Shown here: positions 1 to 8,141 of the stretch, piece by piece | How the letters are laid out: each line of letters begins with the position of its first letter | Numbering within the stretch: the stretch's first letter is position 1 | Assembly (NCBI GenBank): GCA_027296625.1 | Contig: JAPUIX010000186.1 | Location: 1-32,222 of the forward strand | DNA length: 32,222 bases | Source: Gammaproteobacteria bacterium | GTDB lineage: Bacteria > Pseudomonadota > Gammaproteobacteria > JAKEHO01 | Reading direction: 5' to 3' | Notes under the pieces: model-generated | Told to the model about the DNA's origin: nothing | Seen by the model: the letters and a program-made list of their open reading frames with translations, nothing else | The model's database searches: none | Program-made: the position numbers and the translations under genes

Positions 1-198
1 AAGTTAGTACAACAATATTCTGATAAATTATCCTGTCTTATTCATGCTTACCTGCATCGGGTAGAAGGTGACATAAGCAATGCCAATTACTGGTATAGGC
101 GTGCTGGTGTGGATATGCCCGACAATAGCTTGGAAGATGAATTACATCGTTTGTATGAAATGACTGGTGGGAGAAAGAAAGATCATCCACAGTCATGA
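1..198 (+). CDS. Hypothetical protein, C-terminal fragment (65 codons)
   Basis: Frame 1 is open from the left edge to a TGA at 196-198, giving 65 residues, so the start lies outside the window. The visible part contains LHRVEGDISNANYWYRRAG. This resembles a short signature (LHR.EGD..NA.YWYRRAG) that I recall from small uncharacterised bacterial proteins; no function is known to me. The tail is polar and charged (ending GGRKKDHPQS), with no membrane segment or signal visible. Base use is more AT-rich than in most of the window. The gene is followed within 20 bases by the first copy of a hairpin repeat, which could mark its end or the edge of an inserted segment. Coding status is supported by the motif; the function is unknown. 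Confidence 0.6.
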   Translation, partial: KLVQQYSDKLSCLIHAYLHRVEGDISNANYWYRRAGVDMPDNSLEDELHRLYEMTGGRKKDHPQS

Positions 199-217
199 TC
201 TGACATTGATATTAAGT

Positions 218-241
218 GTCCGCTTACGGCCAGAAGCGGAC
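218..241. repeat. Hairpin repeat, left copy
   Basis: Arms GTCCGCTT (218-225) and AAGCGGAC (234-241) are perfectly complementary around an 8-base loop. A related hairpin with longer arms and the same loop length lies at 1362-1391, on the other side of the EamA exporter gene. The sequence resembles the dispersed palindromes of many proteobacterial genomes whose chance translations read VRFGSEADI; that link is from memory. Confidence 0.65.
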
Positions 242-339
242 CTTCTCGCCAGCTAGACGTCTAGGAACCAGTTGACGTGCGTGCATCTGTTTGGCTGAAT
301 TGACGGGGCTATGTACAAACATTCTTGCTGTTATAGGCG

Positions 340-1239
340 TTGTTAATCGACCTTAGGGTGGCCGGTATCCCTTCAACGAACTCCAGATCAATTGCCGCGA
401 GTACCGTGTTGCTGACGGTTCTCGCGATGCTGGCATTTGCAGCCAACTCTTTGTTGTGCCGACTTGCTTTAAGACAGGAACTCATCGACCCTGCAAGCTT
501 CGCTACTGTCAGGGTGATCTCCGGCGCGGTGTTGCTGAGTCTCATCGTACTGCCTCGCTGGCGAGCCCGCGGCCGCTCTTCAGCCGATTGGCGCTCTGCC
601 ACCTTGCTATTTACCTACATGGCCTTCTTTTCCTTCGCGTATCTGTCGCTCAGTGCAGGTACAGGCGCGTTAATTCTATTTGGCGCAGTTCAGCTTACGA
701 TGTTTATCGTTGCGCTGCGGGGTGGCGAGCAGTTCCCATTGTTGTCATGGGCCGGGCTCACTCTGGCCATTCTCGGACTGGTGTACCTGGTCTCACCGGG
801 CGTGACTGCACCCGACCTCTTGGGTGCCGTCCTAATGGCCATCGCCGGGATCGCCTGGGGGTTCTATTCGTTGCTGGGTAGGGGCGCCGCCGATCCCCTG
901 GAGGCCACTGCTAACAACTTCATTTACTCGGTGCCCTTAGTGATCATCGTCAGCCTCTTGTTCATCGGCGACTTTCACGGCTCTTCTAGTGGCCTGGCCT
1001 TGGCGGCGGCCTCAGGGGCTATCGCCTCTGGCTTGGGCTATGTTATATGGTATACGGCGCTTCGTGGTCTCACGGCCACCGGTGCAGCCACAGTTCAGCT
1101 CTCTGTTCCCGTGATCGCTGCCTTCGGCGGGGTCCTCTTGCTCTCCGAACAGATAACACTGCGCCTGTTGTTAGCCTCCACCGCAACGCTCGGCGGTGTC
1201 GCGATCGTGCTGTCCCAGCGAGCTGTGCAGGCGCCATAA
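340..1239 (+). CDS. EamA/DMT-family transporter
   Basis: Predicted inner-membrane drug/metabolite exporter of the EamA family; the substrate cannot be told from sequence. The 299 residues are dominated by about ten hydrophobic helices. They form the family's two tandem repeats: the first includes AANSLLCRLALRQ, the second starts near IAGIAWGFYSLLGR. The length is normal for the family. The start is uncertain. An in-frame TAG at 334-336 limits it, and the first options are TTG at 340 and GTG at 358, neither with a convincing ribosome binding site. I list the longer form. The gene stands alone and is bracketed by two related hairpin repeats (218-241 and 1362-1391). A half copy of the repeat (AAGCGGAC at 1244-1251) lies just after its stop. 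This bracketing, and the truncated comEC next door, suggest it arrived by transfer or rearrangement. Confidence 0.88.
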   Translation: MLIDLRVAGIPSTNSRSIAASTVLLTVLAMLAFAANSLLCRLALRQELIDPASFATVRVISGAVLLSLIVLPRWRARGRSSADWRSATLLFTYMAFFSFAYLSLSAGTGALILFGAVQLTMFIVALRGGEQFPLLSWAGLTLAILGLVYLVSPGVTAPDLLGAVLMAIAGIAWGFYSLLGRGAADPLEATANNFIYSVPLVIIVSLLFIGDFHGSSSGLALAAASGAIASGLGYVIWYTALRGLTATGAATVQLSVPVIAAFGGVLLLSEQITLRLLLASTATLGGVAIVLSQRAVQAP

Positions 1240-1361
1240 CCATAAGCGGACGGACGGTGTCCTTCGCTGGCGGGTGGCAGAATCCCTGCAGAGTTTCACT
1301 TCTAGATTGGCATCATGTAACAAACCGCATCGCCAACGAGAACAATGGTGCCATAATCACG

Positions 1362-1391
1362 AATGTCCGCTTTGGGTCGGAAGCGGACATT
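1362..1391. repeat. Hairpin repeat, right copy
   Basis: AATGTCCGCTT (1362-1372) and AAGCGGACATT (1381-1391) form a perfect 11-bp stem around the 8-base loop TGGGTCGG. It shares the GTCCGCTT/AAGCGGAC core and loop length with the copy at 218-241. The plus-strand chance translation across it contains VRFGSEADI, a string I have seen in spurious protein entries from many proteobacteria, consistent with a widely dispersed palindrome. Confidence 0.75.
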
Positions 1392-1530
1392 GCGCCTTAG
1401 TCAGTTAATCCCTAGAACGTTCGTACGGAGCATTATGAGTGCTGTATTTAGGGACTCCTAACCGCCATTTATCTCCACTTTTTGATTGAAGAAAAGTAGT
1501 ACCTTTTCCCTCGCGCGTGCGCGCGTAGTT

Positions 1531-1552
1531 GTTACCTAATCGTTACCTAATC
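1531..1552. repeat. Tandem direct repeat of 11 bases, two units
   Basis: GTTACCTAATC occurs twice back to back (1531-1541 and 1542-1552), directly after an alternating GCGC tract. No gene explains it. It lies about 60 bases from the truncated end of comEC and could be a junction scar or a binding site. Confidence 0.6.
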
Positions 1553-1609
1553 CATTTGAATATAAGTAAAGTAATCTATTTAAGTTACTGTATATAAGCT
1601 ATTCGTAAA

Positions 1610-2764
1610 TTAAAACTTAGCGCTATATACGGTAGCTACGAGCCACTGTACCCGTCCCCAGCGCCACCAGATCCGTTGGACAGGCGTGCGCCCGATCATG
1701 CCGTATAGAATGACGGCAACCGCCCCAAATGAGAGCCAGAATCCAGCCGAAATGACGGCAAAGGGGTCGATAACCAGAACAACCCCTAACGCCAGGAGCA
1801 AGAGATCTATCGATGCGATACGACGATGGGTGAGCACACCCGCCATCACCAGCGCTATCATAACCAGCGCGCGTTGTGTGGGTACCGAGAACCCAGCCAA
1901 GGCGGCATAGGCGAATGCAGCTAAAAGGCCCGCAATCGCAGCAAAACGTGGCGCTGCAAGATATTGGACGGTAACACCGGCGAGAGACCACAACCAACGC
2001 GCCAAAAAAAATACCAAGCCCGCAATCAGCCCTATATGCAATCCCGAGATCGCCATGAGGTGATTGGTACCGGTACCGGTCAGCACCTGCCACTGGGATT
2101 GTGACATTTTATCGCGAACGCCGATGGCCAAAGCGCCGACCAGACCCGTCTCTGGCGCGTCACCCAGGGCGCCCTGAATAACGTCCCAGAGTCTGTGACG
2201 GAGACGCTGAATCGACGCGACCTTGGCCGTATCAAGGCGCTGATTCGCGGGATGCTTGACGACATAGCCTGTGGCTCGAAGCTTTTCGCGGAAAAGCCAG
2301 CCCTCGTAGTCAAAACCCCCGGGATTCATAAAACCGTAGGGCCTTTTCAGGCGAACAGCCAGTCGCCACGGCTCACCGGGACTAAGTCGAGGTCGGTTGC
2401 CATACCAATTCAGTCGCACCCGTCCCGGGGGATCCCAGTCGCGCCCGTCGAACACGAGCCGCTCGATATCAAGTTCAAAACGGACCGCACGACCTCGTGG
2501 CGTGGGCAGCGATGCGACTGTCCCTTCGACGGTCACCGTCTGGCCTTCAATGGCCTTGGGGAGTGCATCAGAAAGGATCCAATCGGCCCGAAAGAGCGCC
2601 CATAGAAAGCCACAAAGGAAAAATGCAGGGAGTCGGAGCCGACGCGTGAAGAGGATAAGACCAACGCCGACGGGGATAAGGAATATAAGGCGGCTATCGG
2701 GCAGGGACGTCAGTTGAATGCAGGCCAAAATGCCCAAGAGAAACGCCAGGATACCGAGACGCAT
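1610..2764 (-). pseudogene. comEC: ComEC/Rec2 DNA-uptake channel protein, C-terminally truncated
   Basis: ComEC forms the inner-membrane channel for single-stranded DNA in natural transformation. This 384-residue product has the N-terminal hydrophobic helices and DUF4131-type soluble domain (about 1-185), then the start of the Competence domain with HLMAISGLHI at 235-244, VPTQRA at 294-299 and GFWLSFGAVAVILYG near 341-355. Family members are usually about 700-800 residues. This one stops just after RVQWLVATVY, with a foreign-looking SAKF tail. Half of the Competence domain and the whole C-terminal metallo-beta-lactamase-like domain are therefore missing. No continuation is visible downstream, where the DNA turns AT-rich and repeat-bearing. 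The start ATG at 2764 agrees with the family. It is most likely a nonfunctional remnant at a rearrangement boundary. An assembly join is the alternative explanation. Confidence 0.85.
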
Positions 2765-2921
2765 GACGGATTATCCGACTTATGCGCCGAGCAAGGCCGC
2801 GCGCCCGCGCCAATGCATTCGGGGTGTTGTACCAGAGGAGAGGATGGATCCTAGAAAGGCGTTCAAGATCATTTCTTTATTACTTGTTTTACATAGTAAT
2901 ATACGCAATGGCGCCCAACGA

Positions 2922-2940
2922 CACCGGACGATCGTCGGTG
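2922..2940. repeat. Near-perfect 19-base palindrome between comEC and the DUF2062 gene
   Basis: CACC-G-GACGATCGTC-GGTG is a perfect inverted repeat apart from one unpaired G. It lies in the divergent intergenic region and could be an operator or a hairpin; no specific regulator is recognised. Confidence 0.35.
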
Positions 2941-3006
2941 CTGCGCATCAGAAACGCATCGTCCCAGCCATTTTTGCGCCAGAAGCGGGGACCGGCACCT
3001 TTCAGT

Positions 3007-3012
3007 TATAAT
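3007..3012 (+). promoter_or_regulatory. Candidate -10 element for the DUF2062 gene
   Basis: A perfect TATAAT hexamer lies 33 bases upstream of the chosen ATG at 3046. No good -35 hexamer sits at the standard distance, so this is only a tentative promoter. Confidence 0.3.
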
Positions 3013-3045
3013 AGCGGGCCTTTTGCACGCCAAAAACACAAAAAA

Positions 3046-3570
3046 ATGGGCCTAAGAAGAATCTTTAAGCGCTATCTGCCAGAAAGACACGAGCTCCACA
3101 ACCACAAACATCTGCGACTATTTGGCGAGCGCCTTCACGATCCGAACCTGTGGCATTTGACCCGCCGATCGGCAGCAGGGGGGGTTGCGGTGGGGCTTTT
3201 CGTTGCCTTTGTCCCGATCCCACTCCAGATGATTCTGGCTGCTGCCGTAGCCATCGTAGTGCGCGTCAACCTGCCACTGGCGATTGTCTTCGTCTGGGTC
3301 AATAATCCCATCACCATACCGCCACTATTCTATCTTGCCTACCGGACCGGTAGCGCCATCATGAATATCCCGATCCGTACCATCGAGTTTGAATTCTCGT
3401 ATCAGTGGTTTGTCGAAACCTTGGCGATTATTTGGCAACCGTTCCTTCTGGGCTGCTTGGTATTCGGGACCTTGAGTGCCGTGGCCGGATACTGGCTTAT
3501 GCGCTTCTTGTGGCGCGTATTCGTAGTACGCAAATGGGCCAACAGGCGAAATTCGAGGGCGAAGACTTAA
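3046..3570 (+). CDS. DUF2062 domain-containing membrane protein
   Basis: This is a 174-residue inner-membrane protein of unknown function. It opens with MGLRRIFKRYLPERHE followed by HKHLRLFGERLHDPNLWHLTRRS, the conserved DUF2062 N-terminus. Hydrophobic segments follow near residues 45-75, 78-102 and 130-160, with FVPIPLQM and NNPITIPPLF typical of the family, and the end is basic. The frame is open upstream to 2782, but that extension has no family similarity, so I place the start at the ATG at 3046. In Pseudomonas and relatives this gene sits between the lol genes and comEC, as here. It converges on lolD with only one base between the stops. The family has no firm role, though envelope association is likely. 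Confidence 0.85.
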   Translation: MGLRRIFKRYLPERHELHNHKHLRLFGERLHDPNLWHLTRRSAAGGVAVGLFVAFVPIPLQMILAAAVAIVVRVNLPLAIVFVWVNNPITIPPLFYLAYRTGSAIMNIPIRTIEFEFSYQWFVETLAIIWQPFLLGCLVFGTLSAVAGYWLMRFLWRVFVVRKWANRRNSRAKT

Positions 3571-3571
3571 G

Positions 3572-4255
3572 TCACATCGGCTCAAGGTGTCCATCGGTCA
3601 AGTGCATTATGCGATCCATACGCCCTGCCAGGCGCATGTTATGCGTCACCGCCACGAGACTTGTACGATAGGCACTATTCAGTTCAAGTATCAGATCAAA
3701 CACCTGATCTGCCGTATGCTCATCCAAATTGCCTGTCGGTTCATCCGCTAATATGCATTGAGGCGTCGTCACTAAAGCACGAGCTATTGCTGCTCGCTGC
3801 CGTTCTCCTCCAGACAACTCTCCTGGCTTATGATGCAGTCGATCACCGAGTCCGACCCGCTCCAGTAGATCAGCCGCCACTTGCTTCACCGAATGAGGCT
3901 CAGCGCCCCTGATTAAAAGTGGCATGCACACGTTTTCTAACGCCGAAAACTCCGGCAACAGATGGTGAAACTGATAGACGAAACCCAACGCACGATTGCG
4001 GAGCCTGCCACGTTCGACTTCATTTAACGACGTCATCACACTGCCGTCGACGCTGACTTCTCCCTTCGTCGGCATATCGAGGCCGCCAAGAAGATGCAGG
4101 AGAGTGCTCTTTCCAGAGCCGGATGCACCGACAATGGCAATGCGATCGCCAGCGTTAACAGCGAGGTCTACGCCGCGCAGCACATCGACTCTGATGCGCC
4201 CTTCAACAAAGGATTTATGCAGATCGTGACAGGATAAAATCGGCGCTTCATTCAT
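3572..4255 (-). CDS. lolD: Lipoprotein-releasing ABC transporter ATP-binding protein LolD
   Basis: LolD is the ATPase of the Lol complex that extracts outer-membrane lipoproteins from the inner membrane and passes them to LolA. In this 227-residue product the Walker A motif is GASGSGKST (43-51), the signature [15 protein letters not shown] begins at 147, Walker B with its catalytic Glu is CILADEP (168-173) and the switch His is H205. The length matches the family. The frame extends upstream to 4357, but similarity begins at [16 protein letters not shown], so the ATG at 4255 is chosen. That start overlaps the last 8 bases of lolC, which implies translational coupling in one operon. Confidence 0.95.
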   Translation of the reverse strand: MNEAPILSCHDLHKSFVEGRIRVDVLRGVDLAVNAGDRIAIVGASGSGKSTLLHLLGGLDMPTKGEVSVDGSVMTSLNEVERGRLRNRALGFVYQFHHLLPEFSALENVCMPLLIRGAEPHSVKQVAADLLERVGLGDRLHHKPGELSGGERQRAAIARALVTTPQCILADEPTGNLDEHTADQVFDLILELNSAYRTSLVAVTHNMRLAGRMDRIMHLTDGHLEPM

Positions 4256-5495
4256 AGCGCAGAGCTTCGGCTGGCTGCGTACGTGCTGCACGCCACGCCG
4301 GATAGATCGTTGCGAGTATACACAGGAAGAAGGCAACGATACTAATTCGGACAACATCTATCCACTGCATATCCGAAGGCACCTCGCTGATGTAATAGAC
4401 ATCGGGCGACAGGAACTGCACCTCAAATAACGCCTCAATACTGGGCACAATGGTCTCCACGTTGCTCGCCAGCCATACGCCCGCCACCACGCCCAGAATA
4501 GTCCCTACAAGGCCTATTACGGTACCTTGCACCATGAAGATCCCCATGATACTTCGCGGTGTAGCGCCTAACGTACGCAGAACGGCAATGTCGGCCTGTT
4601 TATCGGTCACAACCATGACCAGGGTCGATACGATATTAAATGCCGCCACTGCGACAATCAGGGCCAGTATGACGAACATCACAGTCTTTTCCGTTTTTAA
4701 CGCCCGGAAAAAGTTGGCATGTTGCTGGGTCCAGTCCACTACCCAATAGTTTCCCGGCAGTTGATGGACAACGCTACGAGTTATCGTGGGGGCCGAATAG
4801 ATGTCATCCGTGATAAGACGAAGACCCGTGACACCGCCTTCCAGCCTGAATAACCGTGCTGCATCATCAATGTGTATCAGTGCGAGCGCACTGTCATACT
4901 CATGCATCCCAATTTCATAGATCCCAACGAGCGTAAAGCGCCGAAGGCGCGGAAGGATCCCCGCGGGTGTCACAGTAGCCTGAGGTGCCACGACTGTAAT
5001 TTTGTCACCAATCTCAGCGCCCAGGGCGGCGGCAAGACTGTGACCCAGTATGGTTCCATATTCCCCCGGCTTTAGCGCCGAAAGTTCTCCTGCAATCATC
5101 TTGTCCGCTATGATGGATACCTTAGGCTCCTCGCTGGGCGAGATGCCTCTCACCACGACCCCGTTTACGCGCTGCCCGTGCACAAGCATTGCCTCGCCCC
5201 GAATGAATGGTGCGGCACCAAGAATTTTCGGATGGCTCTGAACCGCCTCGGCAACTTTTTGCCAATTACGCAACGGCTTGCCACGCTCAACGACCGTCGC
5301 GTGCGACGCCATCCCGAGGATTCGCTCACGCAACTCCTTCTCAAAGCCATTCATGACCGAAAGCACCGTGATCAACGCCAAAACGCCGAGGGCAATCCCC
5401 AGCATAGAGGTCAGGGAAATAAAAGAGATGAAATGGTTACGGCGTTTCGCCCGCGTATAACGAAGCCCGATGAATACTTCCAAGGGTTTGAACAT
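4248..5495 (-). CDS. lolC: Lipoprotein-releasing ABC transporter permease (LolC/LolE family)
   Basis: Inner-membrane permease of the lipoprotein-sorting Lol system, 415 residues. The start [27 protein letters not shown] is typical of LolC/LolE. One helix (about 24-46) is followed by a large periplasmic domain. Three C-terminal helices of the FtsX domain come next (about 269-294, 315-343 and 381-401), and the protein ends AEALRYE. The gene overlaps lolD. Many gammaproteobacteria encode lolC, lolD and lolE together, but only one permease is present here. Either the partner lies elsewhere, or this is a LolF-like protein working as a homodimer; the sequence alone does not settle which, so the symbol is approximate. 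Confidence 0.92.
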   Translation of the reverse strand: MFKPLEVFIGLRYTRAKRRNHFISFISLTSMLGIALGVLALITVLSVMNGFEKELRERILGMASHATVVERGKPLRNWQKVAEAVQSHPKILGAAPFIRGEAMLVHGQRVNGVVVRGISPSEEPKVSIIADKMIAGELSALKPGEYGTILGHSLAAALGAEIGDKITVVAPQATVTPAGILPRLRRFTLVGIYEIGMHEYDSALALIHIDDAARLFRLEGGVTGLRLITDDIYSAPTITRSVVHQLPGNYWVVDWTQQHANFFRALKTEKTVMFVILALIVAVAAFNIVSTLVMVVTDKQADIAVLRTLGATPRSIMGIFMVQGTVIGLVGTILGVVAGVWLASNVETIVPSIEALFEVQFLSPDVYYISEVPSDMQWIDVVRISIVAFFLCILATIYPAWRAARTQPAEALRYE

Positions 5496-5658
5496 TTCGC
5501 AGCATTATATCCTAAATGCAAACTTTTCCCCCCGGATTATGTATCGGCCGACAGTTGTGTCCGGTAGAGATCAATGAAATATCAGTGCCAAAAAGCTTGA
5601 ATGCGGCGATAAATGAGATAATAGACACACGGTGAATCAAAAAAACTGAGTTTTACGA

Positions 5659-6330
5659 TTGAAACTACTCGCCATCGATACGTCAACCGAAGCATGTTCT
5701 GCTGCACTTTTCAGCGACGGTGAGATTAAGGAACTATGGGAACTTGCGCCGCGCCGTCATGCAGAGCTCGTTCTGTCCATGATCGACACCCTGTGCGCGG
5801 ATGCAGGTATTGGTGTTGCAAACCTAGACGGCCTGGCATTCGGCAGGGGTCCAGGCGCATTTACCGGCTTGCGCATTGGCGCCGGTGTTATTCAAGGAAT
5901 TGCCTTTGGTTTGGACTTGTCGGTTGTGCCGGTCTCTTCGCTCGCTGCGCTCGCCCAGGGCCAGCTGAGGGAGGCAAAACGGGAGCGGGTGCTCTCAGCG
6001 ATCGATGCCCGGATTGGCGAAGTGTACTGGGGCGCCTACGCATGCGGCGAGAATGGGATCATGCGAGGAGTCCTCGACGAATGCATTCGCCTACCCAGCG
6101 AGGTCCCGATACCGGAGCACGGACCGTGGTTCGGTGTCGGCAGCGGCTGGCAAGCCCACGGTGCGGCACTCGCAGCGCGTCTCGGCGAGTCCCTTAGCGC
6201 ATTTGAAGCGGCGCGTTACCCAAGGGCACAGGACGTCGCCATCTTAGGTGTCGAGGGCTTCTTGCGGGGCGAGTTTGTGCCGGCTGAGTTGGCCCTGCCC
6301 GTCTATCTGCGCGATCAAGTGGTTCGATGA
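5659..6330 (+). CDS. tsaB: tRNA N6-threonylcarbamoyladenosine biosynthesis protein TsaB
   Basis: TsaB partners TsaD and TsaE in making t6A37 on ANN-reading tRNAs. The 223-residue product begins MKLLAIDTSTEACSAAL, the ASKHA-fold phosphate-1 region. It carries GRGPGAFTGLR at 62-72 and VPVSSLAALAQG shortly after, both diagnostic of the family. Translation starts at TTG (5659-5661): the residue it encodes is the conserved initiator Met and no ATG fits. In many gammaproteobacteria tsaB is followed by rimI through an ATGA overlap. Here an ATG overlaps the stop at 6327 but opens only a 14-codon frame. Confidence 0.95.
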   Translation: MKLLAIDTSTEACSAALFSDGEIKELWELAPRRHAELVLSMIDTLCADAGIGVANLDGLAFGRGPGAFTGLRIGAGVIQGIAFGLDLSVVPVSSLAALAQGQLREAKRERVLSAIDARIGEVYWGAYACGENGIMRGVLDECIRLPSEVPIPEHGPWFGVGSGWQAHGAALAARLGESLSAFEAARYPRAQDVAILGVEGFLRGEFVPAELALPVYLRDQVVR

Positions 6331-6371
6331 GCTTTGGCATCACGGCCAGTACAATCAATGTACCACATTAA
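6327..6371 (+). pseudogene. 14-codon stub overlapping the tsaB stop, possible rimI remnant
   Basis: An ATG at 6327 overlaps the tsaB TGA in the ATGA arrangement usual for coupled genes. It encodes MSFGITASTINVPH before a TAA. The following DNA (6369-6420) becomes abruptly AT-rich and non-coding. rimI, the usual partner after tsaB, would be expected here, so this may be its broken 5' end. The evidence is positional only; chance is possible. Confidence 0.25.
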
Positions 6372-6479
6372 GTTTTAGATATAACAAATTGGTATAATTA
6401 ATATATTGGCAATTCTTGCTAGGAAAGCCAAGCACGGTCGTCAGCCGTCTTGCCCCCTCACCATCCCTTTTTGACCCGC

Positions 6480-7271
6480 CTAGGCCGCGCCCTTGAGGCG
6501 CTGGATGCCCGTCTGGACCGTGCCGTCCCCCTGCAGCAGCAGCCAGCGATAGCCTGGCGGCTGGGTGTCGGGGACATACTCCTGCGCCCCGGGCTTGAAC
6601 TGCACGCAGGTTGACGGTGATCCAAAAAGACGCACCCCGCCTCGCTCGGCGTTGAATTCCTGGTGGATATGACCCCACAGCACTGCCCTCACCTGAGGAT
6701 AGCGATCGATAATGGCAAACAACGCCACGGGATTATCCAGTGCGATCTCGTCCATAAAACGACTGCCGATAAGCACCGGCGAGTGGTGCAGGCAAATCAA
6801 GGCATATGCTTCAGGCGCCGCCCGCAATGCCTCATCCAGATAGGTCTGTTCGGATTCCGCCAAATGGCCGCCATGGGAATCGGGCACCACCGTGTCGAGT
6901 AAGATGATTTGCCATTGTGGGCCGCGAATGCTTCTTGTGAGATGGACGTTTGATGCAGGCAGAGTCTTGCCCATGACAGTCGGATCATCATGGTTACCGG
7001 GAATGCAATACACAGGTATCTTCAGGCCATTGAAGATTTCCCGTAACCTTTCATAGGCTGCTGGCACCGGTTCATGGGCGAGATCCCCTGTGGCAAGGAC
7101 CATATCGGGAGGCCAGTGGTTCTCTCGGGCTAGATCGATCACACATTCCAGTGAGTTCTGTGTGTTGACACCATCAAAGGTTCTCGATGCGTCGGCATAG
7201 AGATGGGTGTCCGTAAGCTGAATGATCTTGACGGCATCAGCGGGACATTGTGTGAACATCGAATACGTCAT
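6480..7271 (-). CDS. cpdA: CpdA-type metallophosphoesterase (3',5'-cyclic AMP phosphodiesterase)
   Basis: Calcineurin-like phosphoesterase, probably hydrolysing cAMP to AMP in the cytoplasm and thereby damping CRP-type signalling. The 263 residues show the full dinuclear metal set: D21-T-H23, G-D63, G-N93-H94-D, H162 and G-H201-I-H203. The family-typical QLTDTHLYAD, PGNHDD and WGHIHQEF segments are all present. Length and motif spacing match Icc/CpdA. The proposed ATG at 7271 is preceded by AAGGCGG. The gene converges on tsaB and diverges from the O-methyltransferase gene. Substrate preference within this superfamily varies, so cAMP specificity is an inference. Confidence 0.88.
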   Translation of the reverse strand: MTYSMFTQCPADAVKIIQLTDTHLYADASRTFDGVNTQNSLECVIDLARENHWPPDMVLATGDLAHEPVPAAYERLREIFNGLKIPVYCIPGNHDDPTVMGKTLPASNVHLTRSIRGPQWQIILLDTVVPDSHGGHLAESEQTYLDEALRAAPEAYALICLHHSPVLIGSRFMDEIALDNPVALFAIIDRYPQVRAVLWGHIHQEFNAERGGVRLFGSPSTCVQFKPGAQEYVPDTQPPGYRWLLLQGDGTVQTGIQRLKGAA

Positions 7272-7400
7272 TGAGGCCGCCTTCTAAGGACATCTGACTG
7301 ATGTCTCTTTCCAGAACGAGCAAGCTTATCTAAGCTGATATAAAAGCCTGAGATGTGTATTTGTAGTATAAATCATACCAGTCAAGCTGAAGACTTCACC

Positions 7401-8063
7401 ATGACAAGAAAAAGCATCACATTAACCGATACGCTTCATGAGTACCTTATTTCTGTATCCCTCCGTGAGCCCGATCTGCTTCGGAGGCTGCGGGAGGAAA
7501 CCACGAAATTCCCTATGGCGGAGATGCAAATCGCTTCAGAACAGGGGCAGTTCATGAGCCTCCTGGTACAGATAATGGGTGCAACCAAGGCGCTCGAAGT
7601 CGGCGTATTCACTGGCTACAGTGCATTCTGCATTGCCCTTGCGCTACCGCCGGACGGCAAGCTAGTCGCCTGTGACATCAATGAGGAATGGACTTCGGTC
7701 GCGCGGCGCTACTGGCGGGAAGCCGGCGTTGCTGACAAGATTGAACTGATATTGGCACCAGGTTTGGAGACCATGGATAGATTGCTTGACCAGGGCCAGC
7801 AAGACTCCTTCGACTTCATCTTTATCGACGCGGAAAAAGAAAATTACCTCGGATATTACGAGCGATCCCTGAAACTACTACGCAGAGGTGGTCTCATTCT
7901 TGTAGATAACGTGCTTTGGGGCGGTAGAGTTGCAGATATAAACGAACAGGAAGCCGACACAGTGGCGATTCGTATCTTCAATGAACAACTTCATCAAGAT
8001 GATAGGATTGCATTATCGATGCTGCCCATTGCGGATGGTCTCACCTTGGCGATGAAACGTTGA
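7401..8063 (+). CDS. Class I SAM-dependent O-methyltransferase (caffeoyl-CoA OMT-like)
   Basis: This is a 220-residue cytoplasmic methyltransferase of the cation-dependent O-methyltransferase family (methyltransf_3). SAM motif I is EVGVFTGYSA (66-75), the acidic ribose-binding region is ACDINEEW (90-97) and the metal/substrate region is FIDAEKENY (141-149). VDNVLWGGRV follows (168-177). These are the markers of the COMT/CCoAOMT group, whose bacterial members methylate catechol-like hydroxyls; the substrate here is unknown. The frame is open from 7353, but similarity begins at the ATG at 7401 (MTRKSITLTDTLHEYL). It may be co-transcribed with asnS, 78 bases downstream, although no functional link is evident. 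Confidence 0.9.
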   Translation: MTRKSITLTDTLHEYLISVSLREPDLLRRLREETTKFPMAEMQIASEQGQFMSLLVQIMGATKALEVGVFTGYSAFCIALALPPDGKLVACDINEEWTSVARRYWREAGVADKIELILAPGLETMDRLLDQGQQDSFDFIFIDAEKENYLGYYERSLKLLRRGGLILVDNVLWGGRVADINEQEADTVAIRIFNEQLHQDDRIALSMLPIADGLTLAMKR

Positions 8064-8141
8064 TCATTCCATTTGATAAAATTCCAATGGGCCGCGGTCA
8101 CCAACCGGATTCCAATCAGGTAACAACCGGGAGTAAGGCAG

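Larger units (their letters stand above)
1240..1609. other. Gene-free boundary region with repeats
   Basis: About 370 bases without a credible gene; short open frames here lack family features. It contains a repeat half-site (1244-1251), a complete hairpin (1362-1391), an alternating purine-pyrimidine CG run (1511-1525) and an 11-base direct tandem repeat (1531-1552). A very AT-rich stretch then leads into the broken end of comEC. The mixture suggests a junction left by insertion or rearrangement. Confidence 0.5.

Noticed and set aside
1047-1408. Two overlapping plus-strand open frames of 117 and 70 codons
   Set aside because: Both are out of frame with the exporter and run through the hairpin repeat; the VRFGSEADI-like tail is a known sort of spurious translation.
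2782-3045. 264-base in-frame N-terminal extension of the DUF2062 protein
   Set aside because: The translation has no similarity to the family and includes a likely -10 element; the conserved start is at 3046.
5597-5624. Possible tsaB promoter (TTGAAT, 16 bases, TAATAG)
   Set aside because: Both hexamers match only partly in an AT-rich spacer; similar hits arise by chance.
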